NCBI GenBank assembly: GCA_029718625.1
Contig: CM056383.1
Span: 66,774,849 to 66,838,848 of the forward strand
DNA: 64,000 nucleotides
Direction: 5' to 3'
Origin: Synaphobranchus kaupii
Lineage: Eukaryota > Chordata > Actinopteri > Anguilliformes > Synaphobranchidae
Part shown: piece after piece, positions 9,893 to 22,563 of the stretch
Position numbering within the stretch: position 1 is the first letter of the stretch
How the letters are laid out: each line of letters opens with the position of its first letter
Position numbers and translations under genes: made by a program
The notes under the pieces: model-generated
What the model saw: the letters and a program-made list of their open reading frames with translations, nothing else
Told to the model about the DNA's origin: nothing
Databases searched by the model: none

Positions 9893-10604
9893 ATACTGTA
9901 TATACATTTTTTTGTTCATTTTTTTTATTTGATTAGACATAAACAGCCATTTTGTTGTACATATTATGATAATTTGAATTTAAGTAGTCTGGAAAATAAA
10001 TTGGCCATTTTCTTGGCCATGATTCACACATGCCATAAACACACCTGCCCACTTTCTTAATGGATGACTGTACCCATTTGAAGCAACAGAACCGAGCAGC
10101 TGCCCCTATGAACAAAACAAACACAAACTGTTTGTGAAGATGCTAAGGGTACCAATAGTTCCCTTTAAAAATGCAACCCAGGGAAAGTGTTTGGTTGGAC
10201 GTTTCAATCGTTCATAACTCAGACTCACAATGGGCTCTAAACAAAAACTTTCTCTGGGCTTCATGCTCTAATGCTTAGCACATTTTGTAGAGAATTTAAT
10301 ATTAAATATGATAGATGTGTGCAAAGTACCCATATAAATATCCTGACCAGGGGTGGTCAGGCTCCAGTCCTGGAGGGCCGCAGTGTCTGTTGATTTTTGT
10401 TGCGTCTGCACTTAAGTGATAAAAGTAAGCCAGGTTAAAGAGTACATAGACCATGTTTCCAAGGCCTAAATTGGCAGCTGATTGAAAGAAAATCACATAA
10501 TCCTAGTGACACTACAGCCCATGTCAGATACATGGCCATTGTAAGTTTGGACCACGGATCTGACATGGTAGAAAGAGAAAAACACAACAACATGGATATC
10601 ACTC
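9893..10604. other. Former slc12a8 last intron, unit A
   Basis: The segment can be aligned by eye with intron 11 of the slc12a8 copies (for example 31081-31240 and 31774-32000). Near 10349 it contains a MITE-like start, CAGGGGTGGTCAGGCTCC. No coding content is seen. Confidence 0.55.
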
Positions 10605-11814
10605 TTTTTTACTTCCTCTGTTGGTAAACCACTCTTACTCCGTATCTTTATTTTTATATACTTTTTATTTTTACATTACATTTATGTCTGTACATTGTCT
10701 GTGTCAGGCGAGTAGGCAGTAATGTAATCTCTTTTTTAAGATAAACAATTCATCGACTTAGAATGTGACTTTGTAAATAAGTTTGAAAAAAGAAAAAAAA
10801 AACAGAATAAGGCAAAACAAACAAACACACACACACACATAGAAATAATAATAATAAATAAGAATAAAATAAGAATAAAAAACATATGATGACATTAGAG
10901 TACATGTAAAATTACATTGTGGCAGCTCAAACCCAGGTAATTGGTAGTAACAACTGGCTTTAAAAAAATTTTTTTACATAATTTTATATTGAAAATAAAG
11001 TGTGTAATTATTCATTCATATACATGTGCATTTGTAATCATGTATAAGTACTTGTACATCTACATATACACGCAGATGTATATTGAAAAACACATAAAGC
11101 TATTTTTACATGTACCTATATTCTCGAACATATGCACACATACATATATATATATATATATATTTGTACCCACATATCCCTCCATATACATTTAATTATA
11201 CATTTAAATATACCCTTTATTAATTCATATGACTGCAATATTCAATCCATCTTCTCCATCTGTTATCAACAATGTATCTTTGATCTCTAATTATGTATGT
11301 TAATCTTTCCATAATATACACTTGGTTGTTCAAATATACATTTCTGTATTTTTGGTTTGCCTATTTGATGCCAATTACATGCAATTGCTTTCAATGCAGT
11401 AATTCTGAAAATTCTTGCCAAATATTTATCTTTTTCTTCTACTAGTTGTGATGGAGTCATACCGAGAAGATAATACCTAACGTCCAGTTTGAAATTTACT
11501 TTTATTACCATCTGAATTTCCTTGTGTATTGTTTCCCAACATAATAAATAATCGGACAGAACCATAACATATGAGATAGGTTGTCATGGTAATCCCCACA
11601 GTTTCTCCAGCACTTTTGGGTAATAGCATTATCATATTTTGCCTGTTGCACTGGTGTCATAAAGCACTGGAGTTGTATCTTCCAAGAGTATTCCTGCCAA
11701 AAAAGTGAATTTGTCATTTTATGGATATTAATATTAATTTTCCTCCATTCATCATCTGATATATCAATTTCTAACTCCTCCTTCCATTTTTCCTTTGCTG
11801 TCTTACTCCATATC
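10605..11814 (-). mobile_element. 5'-truncated L1-type LINE, unit A
   Basis: On the minus strand, two overlapping open stretches (11891-11505 and 11565-11287) encode the C-terminal part of an L1-type ORF2. They include a WKIQL..CFMTP segment and the Cys/His motif CWRNCG...SHMLWFCP. A frameshift separates them. Comparison with the empty site in intact slc12a8 (around 32034) gives insertion boundaries flanked by ACTC (10601-10604 and 11815-11818). A T-run lies on the left, as expected for a minus-strand poly(A). Confidence 0.75.
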
Positions 11815-12322
11815 AAACATAGCTCACTTACGTATGTTGTACTAATTTGTCGATTAATGCCATGTCCAATATTATCTGTAATAAATTTCACAAATTATAA
11901 TGAAAATAAAGGTAATTGATTTAAAACTGTTAAATCAATCAGTGTGTTTATTCCAAATGGATGTGGATCACTTATCATGAACACAGTGTTATACCTGACT
12001 TAGACCACCAGGCTGCACTGCTTGTCCCTGCTGTTGTACTTTACTGCGTTTCAGTGTTTCTACACCAAAGCTTTGGACACAATATACAACTTTGGACACA
12101 ATACACCCTCCGCATAGTCCATGCAGATGTCTGAGACCATTATACTATTCACTTAATCATTGACTTGTGGAGTGGGGAGCACATTTCTCTGAAGTTAAAT
12201 TCTCAGTTTCTTGGGCTCTGAAGAGCAGTGATCATAATAGTCTGCACAAATATTTTATAAATGAAACCCATAATTAAATATTGCTGTGGATGAAATGGCA
12301 AAATTCTGAAGTCTGTATTCAC

Positions 12323-12428
12323 CTATAGGAAGACCAGGGCTTGCTTGTCCAATGTAGAGGAAGAGGATAATTGTTAGAGAGGCCTCCCTTGTTAGAGGCT
12401 TTTGCTCCTTAGCCTGAAGATTGTAGGT
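12323..12428 (-). pseudogene. slc12a8: slc12a8 exon 11/exon 9 fusion relic, unit A
   Basis: Positions 12323-12371 match the 3' half of slc12a8 exon 11, including its donor side. About 12378-12428 match an internal part of exon 9 (the [13 protein letters not shown] region). The roughly 1.1 kb that separates these in the intact gene is missing. Homology stops at 12428. Confidence 0.8.
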
Positions 12429-13483
12429 TTATACCGTAACATGCTCAGGGCGGGAATTCCCAACAATTCATTCAATGAAAGGTCACTTTCCTCTCCACAA
12501 TTGTGGTACAGCACAGATGTATCTACGTGTATTCCATAAAAATAAAAATACATTAATATAGAAAATAATATTAAATCATAGAGCAAAAGCAGAATGTTTC
12601 CCAAGCCAAGACTGTGTCAGAACTAATGCAAGCAAGCCATGGGACAAGTAATACTCTTGATGTGGTGAACCATCATCAACTTAGACTGTCTCCAGCTACT
12701 TGGAAATATTCTGACCTCAGTAAATAGACGTAAAAAGTTTATATAAGTCCCAATTTTATATAGAAGCCATTTGTGTAGGTAATATTGATGAATCTGGAAA
12801 CAGAAATTAAAACTCGCTTCAGAAACGAATCAAAATTCTACATTATAGCTCTTTAAAAAAAACAGCACCTCTGCTTTCCTTACTGTATACTCCAGATGGG
12901 TGCAGAACAAGGGACGATCTGTTTCAGGATTTATTTTAATTCGACCAGTTAAATGAAATTAATTTAATTATTATTTAATAATTATTATTCAGTTTGTGCA
13001 ATCATGTCTTGATATGAGATTTGCATAAGCACCAGCTACAGCTGTGTACTGCAAGTATATTCTAAAGATTTTACTGTGCTCAAGTACAGGAGTGAACCAA
13101 CCAAACTATCAAATTAAAAACAAAACATTTTAAGTTTTCAAAATATTTTTGAGATCCTTTATGCCCGTGTTTTCAGAGACATGATTGTTTGCCTCAGAAA
13201 ACTAGTTACAGCCATTTTGGCTTTGCCCTCCCTATAAACAGTTAAAGGAAGCGTGCACTTCAGAGGAAGCACGCAACACGGAGTAGGGAGCGGTCATAAG
13301 GGAAATGCCTTTGTGCTTTGTGCCGGCCTCATCCTGTCTTTAGGAAAACTAGTGAAAAGAAACAGGAGAAAAACACGAGAAAGACATGCTAGTTAACATT
13401 AACTTGAAATAGTTACTACAATAATTATTACTGGTGGTGAGAATGTGTTAATTGGAAGAGGTACATAAAAGGTATTTTCAGCC
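12429..13483 (+). other. Upstream region of GIMAP copy B
   Basis: This block of about 1 kb recurs upstream of copies C (22564-23560) and D (41874-42873) and presumably carries the GIMAP promoter. Apart from the TATA-like motif, no element was identified. Confidence 0.55.
13225..13249 (+). promoter_or_regulatory. Conserved TATA-like motif upstream of GIMAP B
   Basis: CCTATAAACAG lies within a stretch that is conserved upstream of copies B, C (about 23351) and D (about 42663), some 207-250 bp before the ATG. Position and conservation suggest a core promoter; no transcript data support it. Confidence 0.35.
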
Positions 13484-16400
13484 ATGGGAGAAAGATTCTG
13501 TACGTCGTCACCAGATCTGGGACTTGGTAAGTTACAGTCTCACATATATACTCAGATGCTGTCATTGACCTTGAAGCACTGTATCTATAAGCATTTATAA
13601 CCTCTACAAGTATTTTTATTGTGTGTGAATTTATTTGTAATGTTCAAATTATTTATGCAACTTACAGTTCACTTCTTTCCATAAATATGGAAAAGAAACT
13701 GCTTATCATGGTTTGGCAGGATACTGTCCATGGAACGAGTGGGGGGAATGCTTAATGGCTAAGGACACATTATTTGTTCTTGAGAAATACCCAAAAGTTT
13801 TGTTTCATGATTCTGACCCAGTGAACAACATTATAGGGACATATAGACGGTTAGGGTAGATAGCCGCCTTTTCAATGGGGTTCGGGGCATTTTGCGGCCT
13901 GTTGAAATATTTCTAGTTTATGCTATATGTATAGCACTATTCTTTCTTTGATTCAAAAGTTTGTGGCGATCCCGCCATGCATACAGCTGTTCCATGTCGC
14001 TCAAAGGTTGTCTCTAGCATCTCAAAAACCTGTCAGAGTTTTTTCCTTCTGTCATGGTTTTTAACCCTGTTTCACTATGCGGTCGTTTTCCTCAGTGGCC
14101 ACACGAGGGCGCTGCCCTTTTGGTAGATGCTTGCTCCGCCCTGCTGAGTTGGCGGAGCTTCTGTTAGCGTTTACACCTGTACGTGGTTACTGAGCTATTT
14201 AAGCCTTCCGTTTCCTTCTATCGGGGCTTCGACATTAATTGTTCATTGTTTTGTACTGTGGTGTTTTGGTTGGCTGTGAGTTACTCGTACCGTTTTGGCT
14301 ACTTGCCTATTTTAACGTCTCTTTGTTGAGGCAGGGCTTATTTCTTGCTGGCTTGGTAGTTACTTATCTCGTAGAAGTTTGGGACCGTAAATCTCTGCTA
14401 TTTCGCCTTTTTTGTGCTTTTTCTCCGTGTATGGAGATTTGGGCGATTCTGTTGGAAACTGTAGTTCTGTTCGCCCTTCGGTACATGTCTTCCCATAGGG
14501 AGATCGAGCGTTCGCTTCTACTTAGTTCTTAGCTCGTAGAAGTATAGAGTAGCTGTTCTTTGTTCCATTCTCGCCTGTTAAGGGTTCTTACAGAGAGTCC
14601 TGGCGTTTGCTTCTACTCATTTCCGTGTTACTGTGAGCCAGTGAGTAGCTTTGGTACGTTTATTCCCTGTTTTGTCTCCTTCTCGTGGACTACGTTCACC
14701 TTTGTTGTGACTCAGGGTTTTTGTTTAAATTGAGAGGCTGTCGTGCTATTTTGGCATTGGTCTTTGTTGCAGCTGTCCTCCGTCCTTTTTACCTACGGGA
14801 CGATTTTTTTCGGAACTATTGTTTTGTTCATTTTCCGGGTATGTTTCTCCTTGTTTGGAGTTTGGGCGAGGTTGTGGACATGTTTGTGTGTGACTGCACG
14901 TAGCATGGGAACGTTAGCTCTCTGTTCCTTCGCTTCATTACATATTCTTTTACGGAGAGGCTAGGGCGGTTGTTTCAATTAAGCTTGCGTTAGTCTATTT
15001 GGATAGTAAAGTTATGGGACGACGGTGCTCCGTCGGCTCACCTGTAAAATGTTTCTCTCTCCTGGGAGATCGGGTGTTTACCCCTTTGTTTTCTGCATTT
15101 GACTGCGAGCTTATTAATCTCGCCATGGAACGTTAAATCTCTGTTCCTGTTCGCCTCGTTATATTCCTCATCATAGAGAGGCAGGGCGTGTATTTTCAAT
15201 TAATCTCGCTTTGGTCTAGCCGGTAAATGTCCGGTACTGCCTGTCCTGTTCGTTCCTTTCGGTGCCTTTCTCCTTGCATGGAGTTTTTGACGATTTTGTT
15301 CGGAACTGCTGTTCTGTTTCGTCTTTTGGCGCATGTCTTCCTATAGGGAAGATTGGGCGATGTTGTGGACACGTTTGTTTGTGATCGCGAGTCTGAGAGT
15401 AGCCTGGGAACGTTGGATCTGTTCCTTTCGCCTCCACTATTACTATCTTATTATTTTGCAGTGTCTGTTGACTGTGTTTTATGTTTGTCTTTACGCTACT
15501 CGCCCGTTCTTATGTGTCTCGTTACCGAGACAGGGCGCGTATTATTTCTGGCTGTTCAGAATCCTGTCCTTGCGCTCTACTTGGCGTGTGACAGTGAGCC
15601 GGTTAGTAGCGTCTGTAGTGGTGTTCGTTGTTCGTTGTCTTGTCTCCTCCCTTATCTGCGGGGTTTCCCGCCTTAGTGGCCTTAGGGCTTAATGAATCCC
15701 CTTGCTGCGTTTGGCTCCTCCTACCTCACACGTCACGCCCCATTACACCTTCGACTCTAACAAAAATTTTTTTTAAATGGCATGCTTTCTTTCTTTCTTT
15801 CTTTCAGACAACTAACTTGCTATAGCCAACCGCTATTTGTCACGTTTTAACAGCCTGCTTGAATTATTTTATTCTTTTAAAACGTTTCTGCTAACACAAA
15901 CTTTAAAAAAAAAAACTTTAAACTATTGCCACTAACCTATACATTTATATATGTTATATATATATATATATATATACACCATTACTTTTTCACGATGTTG
16001 TTCTAATAAAAAAATAAGTAAGCAACCTAAGACACACCATAAAAAACAACGTTTACAACAACCACCCCCCTATAAAATTACATCATCACAATGCCAATAA
16101 ATCCCCCCTTGAAACAACCCCCCCACAAAACCACGAATAATTATAATACATCATAAATGAGAAATAAAAAAATAAAAATAAAAAAAATAAAAATAAATTT
16201 TAAATTTTTTTATGCATAATTATATTTTTTCATAACCTCATTAATATTCATTAAATTATGCAAATATGCCCATCCATCATTTTTTGACATAAGCAGAATC
16301 GGATTACTCTCTTATATTGTTCACTCATGGATGGCATGTGAAACCAGTCCCTGGGGGTTCAAAGAAAATATAAATAATCAGTTCAACATCATTGCATGCA

Positions 16401-19362
16401 GAAATGTAGGAGGTGCAAGTTCAGTAACTCTTTCCTGGCTGGTTTTACTATGCAAGTCAATGGAGAAATCTGACAGAGAAATCGTTGCCTTCAGCCTTTT
16501 TAAACTTGTTCCACCTAATTACAGCTGTACTGGGAAAGTAAATTGAAGAGGTACTCACTAACTTTTGTCTTTCATAGGGTTTGCATCCCGGTCTTCTGAG
16601 CTCAGAATTGTACTCTGTTGCAATGACAAGTGGAAGAAGTGTTCGGTGGTGAACACCATCCTTGGCCCAACACAAGTTTCACTGAGCTCAAAGATAAAGA
16701 CAGAGGGCGAAGTGGAAGATAGACATGTCGTTTTTGTCAGTTCACCAGACTGGGCAGAATATTCTGTTCAGAACCCTTGGAAGCATGTCAAACAGCAGAT
16801 TGAAGAAAGCGTGTCGTTGATTCCACCAGGACCACATGCTTTCCTCATGGTCATCCCTTTACGCCCATTGAAAAAAGCGGAGAGGAGGGAAGTGGAGGAA
16901 CGTCTAGAGCTCTTTTATGAATGTATCTGGAGACGTTCAATAGTGCTGTTCTCTGGGAAAGATGGGTTGGGAGGTAAAACTGTTGAGAAGTATATTGAGG
17001 AAGAACCATGCCTACAACAGCTTATACAGAAATGTGGGAACAGGTATCATGTGCTCAGCACTGAAAATAGGGAGGAGCTTCTGGAGACCATAGATGTTAT
17101 GGTGACAGAAAATGATTGCCCGCATTTTCAAATGATGGAGGCTTCAGAAGAGATGGAAGAGAAGAAGGCAGTACTGGAAGAAAATGCCAAACAGAGGCTA
17201 GTCATGGTGCAGGAAAAAAGAGAAACACTCAGAGAGATCATGAATGGTGAGTTTTTTTTCCACTACATTGTTTTTTATCATTATGTTTATTATCATACTT
17301 TGTACAGGGATTTCATTCTGTAGAATATTTTGATGAGTATTATTTTGACTAAAAATTAAATTGAAGGAAAAAGCATGCCTGCCCATCTTATCCAAGGCTA
17401 TGTGTTACAAAGGTTAGCAAAATGATTCAGATTCAATGTATGAGGTTGCTAGAACATTGTGTTTGAATACAGAAGTAATTGGCTACCCCTTAGATGTGCA
17501 TGGCTATGGTGTCTGGACATGTACTCGATGTTGTATTACATTTTCATTAGTATCAACCCCAGATGTTAAACCTCTAGAGTGTCTGGAAAGGGAAGCTATA
17601 GTTTATATAGGATTGGTTTCTGCTAAGGTTGCTGTAATTCGATTGGCTTTAGCACCTTTAGCATTGTTCATCAGAAGAAATTGACCACTAAATTGCTCTT
17701 TTACAGCTTTGTCATCACTCAAATAGCAGCAAATAATGTATATTATTCTCTTTTTCTGTGACAGAGGCGTGTGATTTCTCAGATATAACAATGGTTCTCC
17801 TGGGAAGATTCTGTGCAGGGAAGACTTCCACAGGAAACACCATCCTGGGAAAAAAGGCGTTTGACACAACGAGTAACACTTTGGAGTGTGTGGTGAAGCA
17901 GGGTGAAGTAAACGGGAGGAAGGTTACTGTGGTCCTAACACCTGGATGGCAGAGAGATTTCTCAGGGCAGGAGGACATGCAGAACATTAAAGTGAGGATA
18001 AAGCAAAGCGAGTCCTTGTGCCCCAGCAAACCCCATGCTTTCCTCCTGGTAATACACTGCGACTCGTCCTTCACAGAGACGGACATGAGGAGAGTGGAGG
18101 AACATCTGTCAGTTCTCGGTGAGGAAGCCAGTGAACGCACGTTGGTGCTGTTCACTTGGGGGGACAAACTTGGAGAGAAAGCAATCGAGATGCACATTGA
18201 AAGATGGAATGAGCTTCGATGGCTTGTTGATAAGTGTGGTAACAGGTATCACGTCTTGGACAATAAAAGCACTGATCGCTCTCAGGTCGGAGAACTGCTG
18301 GAGAAGGTGGATGAAATGTTGGCTGAAAGTAAATGTTCATACTCCATTACCATGTATCAGGAAACCAAACAAAAAATTAGGGAGTTGAAGAAAATTAATG
18401 AGGAGAAAGATAGAGAGGTAAAACAGATGAAAGAAGAGTTGGAACAGAAATGTCAAGAAATCAGAAGTCTGGATGACAACAGAGAACGGGAGATTTCTCA
18501 TCTGAAAGATGAGCTGAGAAAAATAGAGGAAGCCCTTTCAGAAATAAGGGATTTGTCCCTTTTAGGTGAGTCTTATCTTGCTCTTGTTCATGTACTACTG
18601 TTACTGGATCCATATGAAACAGAATGAACTTAACATTGCTTAACATTTTTGACTGGCTGAAGTTATTCTGCATGTAATTCCTGTTTTTGCAAAACAATAA
18701 TTGGAAGGCATTTTGATGAGATAAAGGGGAAATACTGTGAACATTTGCTTGGTTTTGCAGCTAGTGGACAGGGACGCCAAGGACAACCGGATCTGCCATC
18801 ACGTGAAGAGGGAGAGAAACAGACGGAGGGAGAGCAGGAGCTACAGAGAGAGGAGAAGAAGCTTAGAGACCGACACCGAACTGAGCTGGAGGAGTTGGAG
18901 AGAGAGTTTGGAGAGGACAGTGCTACGAAAACCCTGGAGGAGGCAATTCAGAAAATGATTAACAGGCTGAAAGGAGAGACGGGTGTACCCATGAGAGAGC
19001 TTGAGGAAGAACTGAAGAGAAAGCTAGAGAAGAAAGCATGGGTGGAGAGGGAAGAAAGGAGGAGGAGGGAGGAGAAAGAGATTGAGCTAAAGAAGAGGCA
19101 TAGAAAAGAGATGGAGGCACTCAGCAAGGAGGCTAGACGGGATGTACAGGGGTACCTGAAGCCTGGATTGGCCGTTCTGGGGGCAGTAATGGGGGGCATA
19201 TTAGGGGCTCTATGGGGTCCAGTGGTGGTGGCTGGGGGAACTACCATAGGGGCTGTCTTAGGAGCCCAACTGGGAGAAATATTTCGAGGAGGGGAGGGAC
19301 CCAGAGAGAAGAGAGTAAGAGAAAGAAGGAGTAGCATGGATGAGCCAAACACCCATTTTTAA
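13484..19362 (+). CDS. GIMAP-like two-AIG1-domain protein, copy B (4 exons, 704 aa)
   Basis: Exons are 13484-13526, 16578-17246, 17765-18565 and 18761-19362; the frame is open throughout. It is the only copy whose second-domain P-loop is canonical (GRFCAGKT, residues 251-258). Exon 3 is longer than in the other copies (801 versus 783-786 nt) because of extra coiled-coil sequence after residue 460. Exon 4 lacks the LYSEEPRQD segment found in A, C and D. The second half of exon 2 is nearly identical to copy A, whereas the first half differs by many amino-acid replacements. The tail ends DEPNTHF. Intron 1 carries a solo LTR. If only one copy is an active GTPase, this is the best candidate; that is inference from the P-loop alone. 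Confidence 0.88.
14050..15747 (+). mobile_element. Solo LTR of a second LTR retrotransposon
   Basis: This 1698-bp segment begins TGTCATGG and ends CCATTACA. It is flanked by the 5-bp direct repeat CCTTC (14045-14049 and 15748-15752). It has no internal region and is absent from intron 1 of the other GIMAP copies. The first 8 bases match the gypsy LTR at 1095, but the rest is different, so it is another family. The sense orientation is assumed from the TGTCATGG end. Confidence 0.8.
15753..16320. other. Low-complexity stretch in GIMAP B intron 1
   Basis: Runs of CTTT, (TA)n near 15957-15976, and A-rich and C-rich simple sequence. No gene or identifiable element was seen. Confidence 0.6.
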
Positions 19363-19400
19363 TTACATATGAAACAGACACACATTATGCAGGCTGAATA

Positions 19401-19411
19401 TGTGTGTGTGT
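19401..19411. repeat. Contracted (TG)n site, copy B
   Basis: Only five TG units remain at the site where the other copies have long runs. Confidence 0.9.
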
Positions 19412-19424
19412 CAGTGAGAGAGCT

Positions 19425-19760
19425 ATAGGGCTCTATTTTAATAAACCAAACGCAATGGTGAACACAAGAGTAAGCGCTTGGCGGTATCGCTCTGAGGGCG
19501 TGTCGGCGAGAAATTTGGTAATTTCATGGCGGCAATCTTGGCGCACCTGATGGCGGTATTGCTAAAAGGCTGGGTCTAAATGTCCAAGGTGTGTCTCTAT
19601 GGTAGCCAATCAAATTGTTGTTCTCATGCTTTAAAAAAAAGCCAGTTGGAACACAATCGCTCCATGCAATTTCATAATGAGCAACCCAAACGCACTGGAC
19701 CGTCAACTTGGATGTGTGTATGATTCTACGTGGGAACATGCATTGAAATGTTCATTAATC
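19425..19760. mobile_element. Probable MITE-like insertion replacing the convergent 3' region, unit B
   Basis: From GGGCTCTATTTTAATA to about 19760 the sequence is unlike units A, C and D. The start resembles the ends of common fish DNA-transposon MITEs. A matching right terminal repeat was not found, so class and exact limits are uncertain. The insertion abuts and alters the end of the slc12a8 exon 12 relic. Confidence 0.4.
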
Positions 19761-19945
19761 ACATAGTCTGCTGGCAAGTTCATCAGCACTAAAGAAGGAT
19801 GAGTGGTGGTATCTGTCACGTGAGGCAAAGTCAGCATTCTCCTCAGTCAGTTGCCTGGTCTCCATGCCAACGGCCAGAAATGAGGGCGTTAACACGATCT
19901 GGTCCTGGAGGGTCGGCTCCTTCCTGAAGATCAAAACGCAGCCAT
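19755..19945 (-). pseudogene. slc12a8: slc12a8 last-exon relic (exon 12), unit B
   Basis: The frame is open with the same acceptor as unit A, but the adjoining foreign sequence has replaced the normal end. The last residues read RLCD and stop, instead of RLK and stop. It is an orphan exon like the one in unit A. Confidence 0.85.
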
Positions 19946-20801
19946 CTGTCACTCTTTTCAGACCACCAATGAAAAATGTCACTTTGAGGGTGGGACTTTT
20001 CTAGCCTTTTACATTTTAGTGATAATATATATACACGCACGCATACGTATAAAAAGACACAAACACATACTGTATATATTTTCATTTCTTTATGTTTTTA
20101 TTTGATTAGAAATAAACGGCCATTTTGTTGTACATATTATGATAATTTGTCTGGAAAAGGAATTGGCCATTTTATTGGCCATGATTCACACATGCCATAA
20201 ACACACCTGCCCACTTTCTTAAGGGATGACTGTACCCATTTGAAGCAACAGAACCGAGCAGCTGCCCCTATGAACAAAACAAACACAAACTGTTTGTGAA
20301 GATGTTAAGGGTACCAATAGTTCCCTTTAAAAATGCAACCCAGGTAAAGTGTTTGGTTGGACGTTTCAAGCGTTCATAAATCAGACTCACAATGGCCGTT
20401 TATTTGGTGTATGCTTGATACTTCTAAAAACAAATATAAAAACTTTCTCTGGGCTCCATGCTCTAATGCTTAGCACATTTTGTAGAGAATTTAATATTAA
20501 ATATGATAGATGTGTGCAAAGTACCCATAGAAATATGCTGACCAGGGGTGGTCAGGCTCCAGTCCTGGAGGGCCACAGTGTCTGCTGATTTTTGTTGCGT
20601 GTCTGCACTTAAGTGATAAAAGTAAGCCAGGTTAAAGAGTACATAGACCATGTTTCCAAGGCCTAAATTGGCAGCTGATTGAAAGAAAATCACATAATCC
20701 TAGTGACACTACAGCCCATGTCAGATACATGGCCATGGTAAGTTTGGACCACGGATCTGACATGGTAGAAAGAGAAAAACACAACAACATGGATATCACT
20801 C

Positions 20802-21933
20802 TTTTTTACTTCCTCTGTTGGTAAACCACTCTTACTCCATATCTTTATTTTTTATATACTTTTTACTTTTACATTACATTTATGTCTGTACATTGTCTGT
20901 GTCAGGCGAGTAGGCAGTAATGTAATCTCTTTTTTAAGATAAACAATTCATCGACTTAGAATGTGACTTTGTAAATAAGTTTGAAAATAGAAAAAAAAAA
21001 CAGAATAAGGCAAAACAAACAAACACACATTTTTTTTTACAAATTACATTGTGGCAGCTCAAACCCAGGTAATTGGTAGTAACAACTGGCTTTTAAAAAA
21101 TTATTTTTTTACGTAATTTAATATTGAAAATAAAGTGTGTAATTATTCATTCATATACATGTGCATTTGTAATCATGTATAAGTACTTGTACATCTATAT
21201 ATACACGCAGATGTATATTGAAAAACACATAAAGCAATTTTTCCATGCACCTATATTCTCGAACATACACACATATATATATATATATATATTTGTACCC
21301 ACATATCCCTCCATATACATTTAATTATACATTTAAATATACCCTTTATTAATTCATATGACTGCAATATTCAATCCATTTTCTCCATCTGTTATCAACA
21401 ATGTATCTTTGATCTCTAATTATGTATGTTAATCTTTCCATAATATACACTTGGTTGTTCAAATATACATTTCTGTATTTTTGGTTTGCCTATTTGATGC
21501 CAATTACATGCAATTGCTTTCAATGCAGTAATTCTGAAAATTCTTGCCAAATATTTATCTTTTTCTTCTACTAGTTGTGACGGAGTCATACCGAGAAGAT
21601 AATACCTAACGTCCAGTTTGAAATTTACTTTTATTACCATCTGAATTTCCTTGTGTATTGTTTCCCAACATAATAAATAATCGGACAGAACCATAACATA
21701 TGAGATAGGTTGGCATGGTAATCCCCACAGTTTCTCCAGCACTTTTGGGTAATAGCATTATCATATTTTGCCTGTTGCACTGGTGTCATAAAGCACTGGA
21801 GTTGTATCTTCCAAGAGTATTCCTGCCAAAAAAGTGAATTTGTCGTTTTATGGATATTAATATTCATTTTCCTTCATTCATCATCTGATATATCAATTTC
21901 TAACTCCTCCTTCCATTTTTCCTTTGCTTTCTT
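20802..21933 (-). mobile_element. 5'-truncated L1-type LINE, unit B
   Basis: It has the same insertion site and ORF2 C-terminal remnants as the unit A copy (open stretches 21867-21634 and 21742-21416, minus strand), so the insertion predates the A/B duplication. It lacks about 80 bp near 21029 relative to A. Confidence 0.75.
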
Positions 21934-22456
21934 ACTCCATATCAAACATAGCTCACTTATGTTGTACTAATTTGTCGATTAATGCCATGTCCAATATTAT
22001 CTGCAATAAATTTCACAAATTATAATGAAAATAAAGGTAATTGATTTAAAACTGTTAAATCAATCAGTGTGTTTATTCCAAATGGATGTGGGCCTGGTGG
22101 ATCACTTATCATGAACACAGTGTTATACCTGACTTAGACCACCAGGCTGCACTGCTTGTCCCTGCTGTTATACTTTACTGCGTTTCAGTGTTTCTACACG
22201 AAAACTTTGGACACAATATACAACTTTGGACACAATACACCCTCCTCATAGTCCATGCAGATGTCTGAGACCATTATATTGTTCACTTAATCATTGACTT
22301 GTGGAGTGGGGAGCACATTTCTCTGAAGTTAAATTCTCAGTTTCTTGGGCTCTGAAGAGCAGTGATCATAATAGTCTGCTCAAATAGTTTATAAATGAAA
22401 CCCATAATTAAATATTGCTGTGGATGAAATGGCTAAATTGTGAAGTCTGTATTGAC

Positions 22457-22563
22457 CTATAGGAAGACCAGGGCTTGCTTGTCCAATGTAGAGGAAGAGG
22501 ATAATTGTTAGAGAGGCCTCCCTTGTTAGAGGCTTTTGCTCCTTAGCCTGAAGATTGTAGGTT
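22457..22563 (-). pseudogene. slc12a8: slc12a8 exon 11/exon 9 fusion relic, unit B
   Basis: It carries the same deletion junction as in unit A, showing common descent of the relic rather than independent loss. Confidence 0.8.

Noticed and set aside
12392..12604. Recurrent 70-codon minus-strand frame (also 22526-22738 and 41838-42050)
   Set aside because: It recurs only because the unit is duplicated. It overlaps the exon 9 relic partly out of frame and has no family resemblance, so it is not a gene.
13350..13362. Interferon-response-like motif GAAAAGAAAC upstream of GIMAP B
   Set aside because: The spacing between the GAAA halves is one base instead of two, and the motif is not conserved upstream of C and D, so it was not annotated.
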